Source of the DNA: Rhodoferax sp. BLA1
GTDB taxonomy: Bacteria; Pseudomonadota; Gammaproteobacteria; Burkholderiales; Burkholderiaceae_C
NCBI RefSeq assembly: GCF_013416775.1
Contig: NZ_SZVI01000009.1
Span: 310,001 to 374,000 of the forward strand
Length of the DNA stretch: 64,000 nt
Direction: 5' to 3'
Shown here piece after piece: positions 20,024-30,565 of this stretch; positions within the stretch are counted from its first letter, which is position 1, and each line of letters opens with the position of its first letter. Under the pieces are notes generated by a model. It did no database searches and had not been told where the DNA came from. It saw only the letters and a list, made by a program, of their open reading frames with translations. The position numbers and the translations under genes are program-made.

Positions 20024-21562
20024 TTAACCTTGCGCGGCGACCCGTTCGGCCTGACTGCTCAATTTGTTCAATGCACTCAGGTAAGCTTTGGCCGATGCCA
20101 CCACAATGTCCGGGTCAGAACCCACCCCATTGACCACACGACCACTGTTTTGCAGTCGCACCGTCACCTCGCCCTGACTCTCAGTGGAACCACTGATGGC
20201 ATTGACCGAATACAGCACCATGTCGGCACCACTTTTTACATGAGTTTCAATGGCTTTGAGTGAAGCATCCACCGGGCCATTGCCATCCGACTCACCTGTC
20301 ACTTCTTTGCCATCCACCGTCATCACCACCTTGGCATGTGGCCTCTCGCCAGTTTCACTGTGCTGCACCAGAGACACAAAACCGTAGCGGTCATGGCTTT
20401 GGGCCACATTTTCTTCACTGACCAGGGCCAGGATGTCTTCGTCAAAAATCTCGCTCTTGCGATCAGCCAAATCCTTGAACTTGATGAACGCGTTATTGAT
20501 CTCCGCTTCACTCTCCATCGTGACACCCAGCTCCTGCAGGCGTAACTTGAACGCATTGCGACCACTCAACTTGCCCATGACAATCTTGTTGGCGCTCCAA
20601 CCGACGTCTTCAGCTCGCATGATTTCGTAGGTATCCCGCGCTTTCAGAACACCATCCTGATGGATGCCGGATGCGTGAGCAAAGGCATTGGCGCCCACCA
20701 CCGCCTTGTTGGGTTGGACCACAAAACCGGTGGTCTGGCTGACCAGGCGGCTGGCCGCAACGATGTGTTTGGCATCAATGCCCAGCTCCAGACCAAAGTA
20801 ATCCTTGCGGGTTTTGACCGCCATGACGATCTCTTCGAGTGAACAGTTGCCGGCACGTTCACCCAAACCGTTGATGGTGCACTCGACCTGGCGGGCACCA
20901 CCGATCTTGACCCCTGCCAGGGAGTTGGCCACCGCCATGCCAAGATCATTGTGGCAATGCACCGACCAGATCGCCTTGTCGCTGTTGGGAATGCGTTCGC
21001 GCAAATCCTTGATGAAGTTGCCGTAGAGCTCCGGTATGGCGTAACCCACCGTGTCAGGCACGTTGATGGTCGTCGCGCCTTCGTTGATCACAGCCTCAAA
21101 AACACGGCACAAAAAATCAGGGTCTGACCGATACGCATCCTCCGCACTGAACTCAATGTCGTCCATCAGGTTGCGGGCAAAACGAACCGCCAGTTTGGAC
21201 TGTTCAAACACCTGATCCGGCGTCATGCGCAACTTCTTTTCCATATGCAACGGACTGGTGGCCAGGAAAAGATGCAGTCGGCCGGAATTGGCCGGTTTCA
21301 GAGCCTCTGCGGCCCGTGCGATATCACGGTCACTGGCGCGTGCCAACGAGCACACGGTCGAGTCCTTGATGACTTCGGCAATCGCCTTGATACATTCAAA
21401 GTCACCATTGGAACTGGCAGCAAACCCAGCTTCAATCACATCCACTTTCAGGCGTTCCAGTTGACGTGCAATGCGCAACTTTTCGTCGCGGGTCATGGAA
21501 GCACCTGGAGACTGCTCGCCATCGCGCAAGGTGGTGTCAAAAATCACTAACTTATCTGCCAT
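20024..21562 (-). CDS. leuA: 2-isopropylmalate synthase
   Basis: Condenses acetyl-CoA with 2-ketoisovalerate, the first committed step of leucine synthesis. At 512 residues it is the long form with a C-terminal leucine-binding regulatory domain (about 385-505: [20 protein letters not shown]). Catalytic TIM-barrel motifs are [16 protein letters not shown] at the start, [17 protein letters not shown] and [14 protein letters not shown]. It ends the ilvBHC-pssA-leuA block and has its own leader with attenuator-like features upstream. Confidence 0.95.
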   Translation of the reverse strand: MADKLVIFDTTLRDGEQSPGASMTRDEKLRIARQLERLKVDVIEAGFAASSNGDFECIKAIAEVIKDSTVCSLARASDRDIARAAEALKPANSGRLHLFLATSPLHMEKKLRMTPDQVFEQSKLAVRFARNLMDDIEFSAEDAYRSDPDFLCRVFEAVINEGATTINVPDTVGYAIPELYGNFIKDLRERIPNSDKAIWSVHCHNDLGMAVANSLAGVKIGGARQVECTINGLGERAGNCSLEEIVMAVKTRKDYFGLELGIDAKHIVAASRLVSQTTGFVVQPNKAVVGANAFAHASGIHQDGVLKARDTYEIMRAEDVGWSANKIVMGKLSGRNAFKLRLQELGVTMESEAEINNAFIKFKDLADRKSEIFDEDILALVSEENVAQSHDRYGFVSLVQHSETGERPHAKVVMTVDGKEVTGESDGNGPVDASLKAIETHVKSGADMVLYSVNAISGSTESQGEVTVRLQNSGRVVNGVGSDPDIVVASAKAYLSALNKLSSQAERVAAQG

Positions 21563-21616
21563 GTTGTCACTCCTAAGTTCTCAATGAATTCGCAACTTCA
21601 ATGTGTTCAAGCCAAC

Positions 21617-21650
21617 AAAAAAGCCCGTTGCGAATGGCATACGGGCTTTT
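21617..21650 (-). terminator. Attenuator terminator before leuA
   Basis: Minus-strand AGCCCGT...ACGGGCT stem followed by six T (seen on the plus strand as a run of A before AGCCCGT). It lies between the leader peptide and the leuA start, the place of a transcription attenuator. Confidence 0.7.
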
Positions 21651-21671
21651 CAGGGTTGATGCACTCAAGCG

Positions 21672-21725
21672 CTAACAACTCCACCCGTCAGGTGATAGTA
21701 GTAGTGCCAGAGCTAGATTTTGCAT
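21672..21725 (-). CDS. leuL: Probable leucine leader peptide of leuA (17 aa)
   Basis: A 17-codon frame, MQNLALALLLSPDGWSC, has five Leu codons within codons 4-10, four of them the rare CTA. It ends about 20 bases before the hairpin-terminator segment upstream of leuA. Ribosome stalling on CTA codons when charged tRNA-Leu is scarce would favour an antiterminator. The codon bias and position support attenuation control; the ribosome-binding site is weak, and alternative pairings were not computed. Confidence 0.65.
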   Translation of the reverse strand: MQNLALALLLSPDGWSC

Positions 21726-21786
21726 AGAAACAATGTACCACAGGTCATTGGCGCCAATACACAAAAGGAGAGGCCTTGCAGCAAGT

Positions 21787-22599
21787 CTAATGGTGCAATC
21801 CGCGCTCTTCCGGTTCTTGCGTCGAGGTACTGATCACACTTGTCGGGATGCCTTTGGTCTTGCGCCAAAAGTAAACAACATAACCACTCAGGCCGTAGAC
21901 CACAAAAATACCGAACAGCACGGTCGGTGGGTCAATGTTGATCAACGCAATAGCGATTGCGATCAACACAATCACCACAAACGGCACACTGCGCTTCATA
22001 CGAACATCCTTGAAGCTGTAAAACGGCACGTTAGTCACCATGGTCAAGCCAGCATACAGTGATACCGCAAACATGGGCCAAGCCAGGCTGCTGCCAGAAA
22101 CCCCCAGATCCGTTGCCACCCAGATCAAGCCAGCGACCAATGCCGCCGCCGCCGGTGACGGCAAGCCCTGAAAATAACGCTTGTCAACAACAGCGGTGTT
22201 GACATTAAAACGGGCCAGACGCAAGGCAGCACAAGCGCAATACACAAAAGCTGCCAGCCACCCCCAGCGGCCCAACCCCTTGAGCGCCCAGACATAGCTG
22301 ATCAGCGCCGGAGCAGCACCAAAAGACACCATGTCTGACAAGGAGTCCATCTGCTCACCAAAAGCACTTTGGGTGTTGGTCATGCGGGCCACCCGACCAT
22401 CGAGGCTGTCCAGAATCATGGCGCAAAACACACCGATGGCAGCCAGATCAAAACGCCCGTTGATGGCCATCACAATGGCATAAAAGCCACCAAACAGGGC
22501 GGCCAGCGTGAACAGATTGGGCAAAACGTAAATACCCTTGCGACGCTTTTTGGGCGGCACGTCGAGTTCGGCAAAGTCAGAGGTAGTCACATCATCCAT
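21787..22599 (-). CDS. pssA: CDP-diacylglycerol-serine O-phosphatidyltransferase
   Basis: A 270-residue integral membrane enzyme making phosphatidylserine, precursor of phosphatidylethanolamine. The CDP-alcohol phosphotransferase motif DG(x2)AR(x8)G(x3)D(x3)D is visible as DGRVARMTNTQSAFGEQMDS (about residues 66-89). Around it lie several hydrophobic segments (residues 24-50, 95-115, 145-165, 205-250). It sits within the ilv-leu block as in many Burkholderiales, downstream of a hairpin that may partly end ilvC transcripts. Confidence 0.93.
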   Translation of the reverse strand: MDDVTTSDFAELDVPPKKRRKGIYVLPNLFTLAALFGGFYAIVMAINGRFDLAAIGVFCAMILDSLDGRVARMTNTQSAFGEQMDSLSDMVSFGAAPALISYVWALKGLGRWGWLAAFVYCACAALRLARFNVNTAVVDKRYFQGLPSPAAAALVAGLIWVATDLGVSGSSLAWPMFAVSLYAGLTMVTNVPFYSFKDVRMKRSVPFVVIVLIAIAIALINIDPPTVLFGIFVVYGLSGYVVYFWRKTKGIPTSVISTSTQEPEERGLHH

Positions 22600-22631
22600 T
22601 TAAGCGGCCTTTTGAGGGCGTCCATAATAAC

Positions 22632-22655
22632 AAAAGGCCACCAAGGTGGCCTTTT
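22632..22655. terminator. Bidirectional hairpin between ilvC and pssA
   Basis: AAAAGGCCACC-AA-GGTGGCCTTTT, a perfect 11-base-pair stem with A/T flanks on both sides. It lies 19 bases after the ilvC stop codon and should terminate or attenuate the ilv transcript. Confidence 0.75.
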
Positions 22656-22673
22656 GACAGCTTGGCGTACGCC

Positions 22674-23690
<1,017 letters not shown>

Positions 23691-23712
23691 CTATCTCTCC
23701 GTTGTAAAAAAT

Positions 23713-24204
23713 TCAAACTCGCAAAATCCGCTCACCGCGACCAATGCCACTCGCGCCGGTGCGCACGGTTTCCAGAATCGCACCACTTTCAATGGCACTC
23801 AGAAATGCGTCGTTTTTGGACTGATCACCCGTCAGCTCAATGGTGTAACTTTTTTCGGTCACATCAATGATCCGGCCCCGGAAAATATCGGCCATACGCT
23901 TCATCTCCTCACGCTCCTTGCCCACAGCGCGCACCTTGACCATCATCAACTCGCGCTCCGTGTAAGCCCCCTCGGTCAGGTCAACCACCTTGACCACTTC
24001 AATCAAGCGGTTCAGGTGTTTGGTGATTTGTTCTATCACCTCTTCCGAGCCTGCCGTCTGAATGGTCATGCGCGACAGGCTGGGGTCTTCTGTCGGCGCC
24101 ACCGTGAGGGATTCGATGTTATAGCCGCGGGCAGAAAACAGCCCAACCACGCGGGACAAGGCCCCAGCTTCGTTTTCCAGCAAAACTGCAATGATATGTT
24201 TCAT
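23713..24204 (-). CDS. ilvH: Acetolactate synthase small (regulatory) subunit
   Basis: Binds the catalytic subunit and confers valine feedback inhibition. From the ATG preceded by GAGGAG it has 163 residues, beginning MKHIIAVLLENEAGALSRVVGLFSARGYNIESL (ACT domain). A C-terminal ALS_ss domain follows (about residues 85-160). A longer in-frame extension upstream exists but lacks similarity to the family. It lies 112 bases after ilvB. Confidence 0.95.
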   Translation of the reverse strand: MKHIIAVLLENEAGALSRVVGLFSARGYNIESLTVAPTEDPSLSRMTIQTAGSEEVIEQITKHLNRLIEVVKVVDLTEGAYTERELMMVKVRAVGKEREEMKRMADIFRGRIIDVTEKSYTIELTGDQSKNDAFLSAIESGAILETVRTGASGIGRGERILRV

Positions 24205-24316
24205 GTGAATGACTCCTCTTTTCGCCAACGCGACAGCTTGCACTGTCGCCGCCCTCATCCACACACGGTAATGCGCGGACCTGGCGAGCAATAGATTTGT
24301 TCAGGTTGGGTTGAAA

Positions 24317-26119
24317 TTAAAGATCTTCGGAGCCCATCAGCATCTCGGTGATGCCGTGGCCTGCGCGCACCATCGGGAACACGTTCTCGGTCGGATCGGT
24401 GCGGAAATCCATGAACACCGTGCGATCCTTGAGCTTGCGGGCCTCGCGCAGAGCGGGTTCCACATCTTCGGCGCGTTCAATCAGCATACCAACGTGGCCA
24501 TAGGCCTCCGCCAGCTTGACAAAATTGGGCAAGGCGTCCATGTAGCTGTGGCTGTAGCGACCGGAGTATTCGATCTCCTGCCACTGGCGCACCATACCCA
24601 GATAGCGGTTGTTGAGCGAGCAAATCTTGATCGGTGTGTTGTATTGCAGGCAGGTCGAGAGTTCCTGGATACACATCTGCACCGAACCTTCACCGGTGAT
24701 ACAGAACACCTCGCTCTCAGGCTTGGCCAGTTTGATGCCCATGGCGTAGGGAATACCGACACCCATGGTGCCCAGGCCACCCGAGTTGATCCAGCGCCGG
24801 GGTTCGTCAAAACGGTAATACTGCGCGGCCCACATTTGGTGCTGCCCCACATCGGAGGTGATGTAGGTGTCGGCATCCTTGGTCATGTTCCACAGCGTTT
24901 CCACCACATACTGCGGCTTGATCACACCGTTGCTGCCATGATCGTACTTGAGGCAATCGCGTTTACGCCAACCTTCAATCGTGTCCCACCAGGCGCCCAG
25001 TGCGTGGGCGTCGGGCTTGAGGGTGCTTTCCTTGATCATGGCGATCAGTTCGGTCAACACCTCTTTCACGTCACCCACAATCGGAATATCCACGCGAACC
25101 CGCTTCGAGATGCTTGACGGGTCGATGTCGATGTGGATGATCTTGCGCTCGTTTTGCGCAAAATGTTTGGGGTTGCCAATCACCCGGTCATCGAACCGCG
25201 CACCCACCGCCAGCAGCACGTCACAGTTCTGCATCGCGCTGTTGGCCTCAAGTGTGCCGTGCATACCCAGCATGCCCAGGAACTTGCGGTCACTCGCCGG
25301 GTAAGCACCCAAGCCCATCAGCGTATGGGTCACCGGGTAACCCAACATGTCCACCAACTGGCGCAGTTCGTTGGAAGCATTGCTCAGCAACACACCGCCA
25401 CCAGTGTAGATGTAGGGCCGCTTGGCCGTCAGCAACAGTTGCAAAGCCTTGCGGATCTGCCCGCCATGGCCTTTGCGCACCGGGTTGTAGGAGCGCATCT
25501 CCACCTTGTCGGGATACCCGTGGTAAGGCACCTTCTTGAAAGATACGTCCTTCGGGATGTCCACCACCACCGGGCCGGGGCGGCCGCTGCGTGCAATGTG
25601 GAAAGCCTTTTTCAGGGTCATCGCCAGATCACGGGCGTCTTTCACCAGGAAGTTGTGTTTGACCACCGGGCGGGTGATGCCCACCGTGTCGCACTCCTGG
25701 AAGGCGTCCATGCCAATCGCCGCTGTGGGCACCTGGCCGCTGATGATCACCATCGGGATGCTGTCCATGTAGGCGGTGGCAATGCCGGTGACTGCGTTGG
25801 TGGCACCCGGGCCGGATGTCACCAGCGCCACACCCACATCACCGGTCGCACGGGCATAACCATCGGCGGCATGCACTGCAGCTTGTTCGTGGCGAACCAG
25901 GATGTGCTGAACCGTGTCCTGCTTGAACACCGCGTCATAAATGTGCAGTACCGCGCCACCGGGATAACCCCAGATGTACTTGACGTTTTCGGCCTGCAGG
26001 GCCTTGATCAGGATTTCTGCGCCACGAAGCTCTTGCACACCCGAGTCATGGGCAGCTTTGCTGGAGGTTGCGGCTGAAGTGTTTGACACCGAAGTGGTTT
26101 CGGCTTTTGATATTTCCAT
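24317..26119 (-). CDS. ilvB: Acetolactate synthase large subunit
   Basis: A 600-residue thiamine-diphosphate enzyme forming acetolactate or acetohydroxybutyrate. It has the ThDP Glu region (RHEQAAVHAADGYARATGDVG), the FAD/central domain, and a C-terminal ThDP motif starting GEGSVQM and ending LNNRYLGMV. The first about 30 residues (Ser/Thr/Ala-rich) are an extension with no family counterpart. It heads ilvB-ilvH-ilvC. An 8-bp inverted repeat (CTTGTGGC/GCCACAAG, 26175-26214) lies in the gap before the divergent RDD gene; I saw no clear branched-chain leader peptide there. Confidence 0.95.
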   Translation of the reverse strand: MEISKAETTSVSNTSAATSSKAAHDSGVQELRGAEILIKALQAENVKYIWGYPGGAVLHIYDAVFKQDTVQHILVRHEQAAVHAADGYARATGDVGVALVTSGPGATNAVTGIATAYMDSIPMVIISGQVPTAAIGMDAFQECDTVGITRPVVKHNFLVKDARDLAMTLKKAFHIARSGRPGPVVVDIPKDVSFKKVPYHGYPDKVEMRSYNPVRKGHGGQIRKALQLLLTAKRPYIYTGGGVLLSNASNELRQLVDMLGYPVTHTLMGLGAYPASDRKFLGMLGMHGTLEANSAMQNCDVLLAVGARFDDRVIGNPKHFAQNERKIIHIDIDPSSISKRVRVDIPIVGDVKEVLTELIAMIKESTLKPDAHALGAWWDTIEGWRKRDCLKYDHGSNGVIKPQYVVETLWNMTKDADTYITSDVGQHQMWAAQYYRFDEPRRWINSGGLGTMGVGIPYAMGIKLAKPESEVFCITGEGSVQMCIQELSTCLQYNTPIKICSLNNRYLGMVRQWQEIEYSGRYSHSYMDALPNFVKLAEAYGHVGMLIERAEDVEPALREARKLKDRTVFMDFRTDPTENVFPMVRAGHGITEMLMGSEDL

Positions 26120-26359
26120 GATGAACCTTTGTGAATTTCTCTGACGAAAAACCTTGGGTGCTTCTTTGCAAACACTTGTGGCGTTGCATCGAAACTTAAG
26201 ACCAAAGCCACAAGCGTTATGAATAATTCGCCAGACTTTGATCCGTTTGCTTTAATTTGCAGCGTCGATTATGGCACCGCGCCGATCAATAACTCGAAAA
26301 CTCAGCAAAATCAAGTAAAGTCATCAGCTTGCGGAACACCTTCCGCGTCTTGTCCGCCT

Positions 26360-26890
26360 ATGTCAGCCATGTCTTTGCCATCCCCACAATCCCCTGAATC
26401 AGCCCCCCTCGCCACCCCCAGCCTGCGCCGACGCATGGCGTGCTGGCTGTATGAAGGTATGTTGCTGTTTGGTGTGGTGTTTATTGCTGGTTATCTGTTC
26501 AGCGCCCTGAGTCAGACCAAAAACGCGATGGACAACCGCCATGCACTGCAGGCCTTCATTTTTGTGGTGTTTGGCATTTACTTTGGCTGGTTGTGGTCCA
26601 AAGGGCAGACTCTGGCCATGAAAACCTGGCACATCCGTGTGGTTGATCGGCTGGGTCAACCCTTGACACAAGGCCGCGCCCTGATTCGTTATCTGTGCAG
26701 TTGGCTGTGGGTGCTGCCGCCGCTGCTGCTGGCCTGGATGTTTGATCTGCCTGGCGCTGAGGCCACGGTGATCACGCTGGGCTGGGTGGCGGTGTGGGCC
26801 ATTCTGAGCCGCTTTCACCCGCGCCAGCAGTTCTGGCACGATGCGCTGGCGGGCACCCAGCTGGTGACTGCCCTGCCCCGCAAAAAGTAA
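26360..26890 (+). CDS. RDD-family membrane protein
   Basis: About 176 residues from the chosen ATG (MSAMSLPSPQSPESAPL). The RDD domain begins RRRMACWLYEGMLLFGVVF and has three predicted membrane segments (about residues 38-58, 68-88, 125-145), with TWHIRVVDRLGQPLTQGRALIRY between them. The role is unknown; some RDD proteins are linked to ion or osmotic stress transport. An in-frame ATG at 26219 would add 47 residues without domain support; neither start has a clear ribosome-binding site. Confidence 0.75.
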   Translation: MSAMSLPSPQSPESAPLATPSLRRRMACWLYEGMLLFGVVFIAGYLFSALSQTKNAMDNRHALQAFIFVVFGIYFGWLWSKGQTLAMKTWHIRVVDRLGQPLTQGRALIRYLCSWLWVLPPLLLAWMFDLPGAEATVITLGWVAVWAILSRFHPRQQFWHDALAGTQLVTALPRKK

Positions 26891-26915
26891 GGCGGGGCCT
26901 GCCCAGACAGACGCG

Positions 26916-27272
<357 letters not shown>

Positions 27273-27321
27273 TTAGATACGCAAGTTCCTGGTGCAACCG
27301 GCCGGGTGTCGGCGGCTGACA

Positions 27322-27338
27322 TGCACCTTGATTGTGCA
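27322..27338. promoter_or_regulatory. NtrC-like binding site upstream of glnB
   Basis: TGCACCTTGATTGTGCA is close to the NtrC consensus TGCACC-N5-GGTGCA, with one half-site deviation. It lies 68 bases before the glnB start. No well-spaced sigma-54 -24/-12 element was found beneath it, so it could act on another promoter or be fortuitous. Confidence 0.35.
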
Positions 27339-27352
27339 TGAGAGCAGCTCTC

Positions 27353-29029
27353 TCAGGCCCGAAAGCGGTTGGTGATGGGGTAACGCCAGTCTTTGCCAAA
27401 ACTACGGTGGGTCACCCGAATGCCCACCGGCGACTGGCGCCGTTTGTACTCGTTGATCTTGATCAGGCGGGTGACCCGCTCCACATCGGCACGCTCAAAC
27501 CCGGCGGCAATGATCTCCTCGATGCTCTGGTCGTTCTCCATGTAACGCTCCAGGATCGCGTCCAGCACCTCGTAAGGAGGCAGGCTGTCCTGGTCGGTCT
27601 GGTCAGGCCGAAGCTCGGCACTCGGCGGGCGGGTGATGATGCGCTCAGGGATCGGTTCAGCACCGGTGCCATACGGGTCGTGCGCATTGCGCCAGCGCGC
27701 CAGACGGAACACCGTGGTTTTGGCCAAGTCCTTGATCACCGCAAAACCACCGGCCATGTCGCCGTACAAGGTGCAGTAGCCGGTGGCCATCTCGCTCTTG
27801 TTGCCAGTGGTCAACACGATGCTGCCAAACTTGTTGCTCAAAGCCATCAGCAGCGTGCCACGGATGCGGGCCTGGATGTTTTCCTCGGTGGTGTCCTCTG
27901 CCAAGCCCTTGAATTCACCGGCCAGCGTGGCTTTGAATGCCTCAAACTCGGGCACGATGGACAACTCGTCGTAACGCACACCCAGGCGCTTGGCCATCTC
28001 ACGCGCGTCGATCCAGCTGATGTCGGCCGTGTAGGGCGAGGGCATCATCAGCGCGCGCACCCGATCTTTACCGAGCGCATCCACCGCAATCGCCAGCACC
28101 AAGGCCGAGTCAATGCCCCCCGACAAGCCCAGCAACACCGACGGAAAGCCATTCTTGCCAATGTAGTCACGCACACCCAGCACCAGCGCGTCCCACAGGT
28201 CTTCGTCGGGGGTCCGGTCGGGTGCGATGCTTGATACGATATTCATAGCTTCCTGCCCTTTATCTATAAGGGCTAGAAGGCTATTTTCTACAAAACTAGG
28301 GGCGCGCCCGGCCAACGAGCCGTCAGCATTCAGGATGAACGAGTGGCCCTCAAACACCACCTCGTCCTGCCCGCCGACCAGGTGGGCGTAGACCAGCGGC
28401 AGACCACACTCCAGCGCACGTTGACGCATCATCAACTCGCGCTCCTGCCCTTTACCCACATGGAACGGTGAGGCATTGATCACCGCCAGCAGCTCCGCGC
28501 CTGCATCACGCGTCTGGCGTGCGGGCTCAGCAAACCAGGCGTCTTCACAAATCAGCAGGCCGACCTTGACGGTGTGGCCCGCCTCCCCGGCCTCAAACAC
28601 ACACACTTCCTGTCCGGGCGAGAAATAACGGCGTTCGTCAAACACCTGATAGTTGGGCAACTGGCGCTTGGCGTAACTCGCCACCACCTGCCCCTCACGC
28701 AGCACACTGGCAGTGTTGAAGCGCTGCTGCACTGCCACTGACTTGGTGCGGCTGTCACCGCCAGTCGGGTGGCCCACCACCACAGAGAGGTCTTTCAACG
28801 GGGCCAGCGCCGCAGCCACGGCTTTCACGGCATCATCACAGGCAGCAATAAAAGCTGCGCGCAAAAACAGGTCTTCGGCGGCATAACCACAAATCGAGAG
28901 TTCGGGTGTCAGCACAAGGCGGGCGCCATCTTGGTAGGCCTGTTGGGCGGCCTGGATGATTTTTTGCGAGTTACCGGCCAGATCACCCACCACCAGGTTG
29001 AGTTGGGCAATACAGAGTTTGAGCGTCAT
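27353..29029 (-). CDS. nadE: Glutamine-dependent NAD+ synthetase
   Basis: A 558-residue two-domain enzyme converting deamido-NAD to NAD+ with glutamine-derived ammonia. The N-terminal nitrilase-type glutaminase has triad residues Glu43 (TPELSICGYA), Lys121 and Cys161 (LLICEDAWF). The C-terminal synthetase has the P-loop LGLSGGIDSALVL at about 301-312. Between them, residues about 249-264 (NSLLALIDKGQEAMN) are encoded by a copy of the dispersed palindromic repeat, read in frame in the inter-domain linker, so the enzyme is probably still active. It starts 34 bases from the divergent acyltransferase gene. Confidence 0.94.
   Translation of the reverse strand: MTLKLCIAQLNLVVGDLAGNSQKIIQAAQQAYQDGARLVLTPELSICGYAAEDLFLRAAFIAACDDAVKAVAAALAPLKDLSVVVGHPTGGDSRTKSVAVQQRFNTASVLREGQVVASYAKRQLPNYQVFDERRYFSPGQEVCVFEAGEAGHTVKVGLLICEDAWFAEPARQTRDAGAELLAVINASPFHVGKGQERELMMRQRALECGLPLVYAHLVGGQDEVVFEGHSFILNADGSLAGRAPSFVENSLLALIDKGQEAMNIVSSIAPDRTPDEDLWDALVLGVRDYIGKNGFPSVLLGLSGGIDSALVLAIAVDALGKDRVRALMMPSPYTADISWIDAREMAKRLGVRYDELSIVPEFEAFKATLAGEFKGLAEDTTEENIQARIRGTLLMALSNKFGSIVLTTGNKSEMATGYCTLYGDMAGGFAVIKDLAKTTVFRLARWRNAHDPYGTGAEPIPERIITRPPSAELRPDQTDQDSLPPYEVLDAILERYMENDQSIEEIIAAGFERADVERVTRLIKINEYKRRQSPVGIRVTHRSFGKDWRYPITNRFRA
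28241..28296 (-). repeat. Dispersed palindromic repeat inside nadE (copy 6)
   Basis: On the coding strand ATAGCCTTC and GAAGCTAT flank a perfect inner stem GCCCTT-ATAGAT-AAAGGGC. It keeps all family blocks, inserts in frame, introduces no stop codon, and encodes the nadE linker residues NSLLALIDKGQEAMN. Confidence 0.85.
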
Positions 29030-29063
29030 GGAAAGCTTGGTGCAATGAAGGAAAAAAGAACAG

Positions 29064-30317
29064 ATGTCCGAGTCAAATGATTATGTCATCCGGGTGCTGG
29101 ATTCACCCCTGGAGGTGGACGCCCGGGCCTGGGATGGGCTGCTACTTACCCAGAGCCAGCCCACACCGTTCATGCGCCACGCTTTCTTGAGCGCGCTGCA
29201 CAGCACCGGCTGCGCCACCACGGCCACCGGCTGGACACCGCGTTTCTTTCTGCTGGAGCGCCAGGGCCAGTTGCACGCGGCCTGCGCGATCTACATCAAG
29301 TCCCACTCGCAGGGTGAGTTTGTGTTTGACTGGGGCTGGGCGCGCGCCTACCACCAGCATGGTTTGTCCTACCACCCGAAAGCGGTGTGTGCCGTGCCCT
29401 TCATCCCGGTGCCCGGTAGCCGCTTGCTGGCTCACACGCCAGAAGACCGCCTGGCATTGGTCCATGCGGTGCTGGACTGGTGCTCAGCCGAGCAACTCAC
29501 CGGCTTGCACGCGCTTTTTGCCAGCGACGAGGATGTGACGGCACTCAGCCAGGCTGGCCTGCTACTGCGCCACACCATTCAGTTTCACTGGTCCAACAGC
29601 CAACCCGGCTACGCCAGTTTTGAGGACTTTCTGGCCAGCCTGTCACAAGAAAAACGCAAGAAGATCCGCCAAGAGCGGCGCAAGGTGATGGAGGCTGGTG
29701 TGACTTTTAGGGTGCTGGAAGGCGCGGCCATCACGCCGACCGACTGGGACTTTTTCTACCACTGTTATGAGCGCACCTACCTGGAGCACGGCAACCCACC
29801 CTATTTCAACCGCGCCTTCTACCGCCACATGGCGAGCGACATGCCCGAGGATTGGGTGCTGTTCATCGCTGAGCGCGAGGGACGCCCCATTGCTGCAAGT
29901 TTGCTAGCTATCAACACAAGCAGCATGAGGGCCAGAGGCCAAGATAGCTCAAAACTCTCCACAGATCAGGAAGTCACTGTCGCAGCTGGCATCACACGCC
30001 CGACAGAGCGTGTGGCCTATGGCCGCTACTGGGGTGCGCTGGAGCGGGTGGATTGCCTGCACTTTGAGGCCTGTTATTACCAGCCGCTGCAGTGGTGTAT
30101 TGAACACGGTTACCAGCGTTTTGAAGGCGGCGCCCAGGGTGAACACAAACTCGCCCGAGCCTTGCTGCCCGTCACCACCACCAGCGCCCACTGGCTGGCG
30201 CACCCGCAGTTTTTTGCGGCGGTGGACAACTTCCTGACGCAGGAGCGCGAGGGCATTGGTGAGTATGTCGATGAACTGGTGCGGCACAGCCCGTTCAAGG
30301 TCGATGCCAACCGCTGA
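29064..30317 (+). CDS. GNAT-like acyltransferase (DUF482/COG3146 type) with repeat-derived insert
   Basis: A 417-residue protein resembling the peptidogalycan-biosynthesis/FemAB-like acyltransferases: N-terminus YVIRVLDSPLEVDARAWDGLL, KSHSQGEFVFDWGWARAY, EKRKKIRQERRKVMEAG, and C-terminal YQRFEGGAQGEHKLARALLP. The substrate is unknown. After IAASLLAI (residue about 277) a stretch of about 38 residues, to TERVAYGRYWGALE, looks foreign: from memory the family passes almost directly from SLLA to YGRYWG. The first half of that insert is a copy of the dispersed repeat. Confidence 0.8.
   Translation: MSESNDYVIRVLDSPLEVDARAWDGLLLTQSQPTPFMRHAFLSALHSTGCATTATGWTPRFFLLERQGQLHAACAIYIKSHSQGEFVFDWGWARAYHQHGLSYHPKAVCAVPFIPVPGSRLLAHTPEDRLALVHAVLDWCSAEQLTGLHALFASDEDVTALSQAGLLLRHTIQFHWSNSQPGYASFEDFLASLSQEKRKKIRQERRKVMEAGVTFRVLEGAAITPTDWDFFYHCYERTYLEHGNPPYFNRAFYRHMASDMPEDWVLFIAEREGRPIAASLLAINTSSMRARGQDSSKLSTDQEVTVAAGITRPTERVAYGRYWGALERVDCLHFEACYYQPLQWCIEHGYQRFEGGAQGEHKLARALLPVTTTSAHWLAHPQFFAAVDNFLTQEREGIGEYVDELVRHSPFKVDANR
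29893..29957 (+). repeat. Dispersed repeat (long-loop form) inside the acyltransferase gene (copy 7)
   Basis: An outer stem AGCTATC...GATAGCT encloses GAGGGCCAGAGGCC. It is in frame and encodes the segment NTSSMRARGQDSSKL. Block order matches the copy in rsxB. Confidence 0.6.
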
Positions 30318-30565
30318 GGCCTTATCGCGCTTTCAACTTATGTGTCCATAGGTGCCAAGCCTAGGGCCGTGCGACAGCGCGACCTCGGTTTACATGATGG
30401 AGACATGCTGCGAGCCACTGTCCGAGTGGTGGATCAGTGGATTTGCATCTGGCTGGCGGCCCTACAAAGCCTGATCCAACGCATCGAACAGAAAACTCGT
30501 ATTGAAATGCGCAGAAACAATCCCAGCTACCGGTCTTGTCTAGGACTGGACCAGAAGGGATACAC

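Noticed and set aside
26120..26218. Possible branched-chain amino acid leader peptide before ilvB
   Set aside because: A short frame MALVLSFDATPQVF exists on the minus strand, but lacks a run of Ile/Val/Leu codons and a following terminator with a T-run.
30318..30565. Possible transposase remnant between the acyltransferase and mtfA
   Set aside because: A frame with peptides such as WICIWLAALQSLIQRIEQKTRIEMRRN is present, but no family match or terminal repeats could be recognised.
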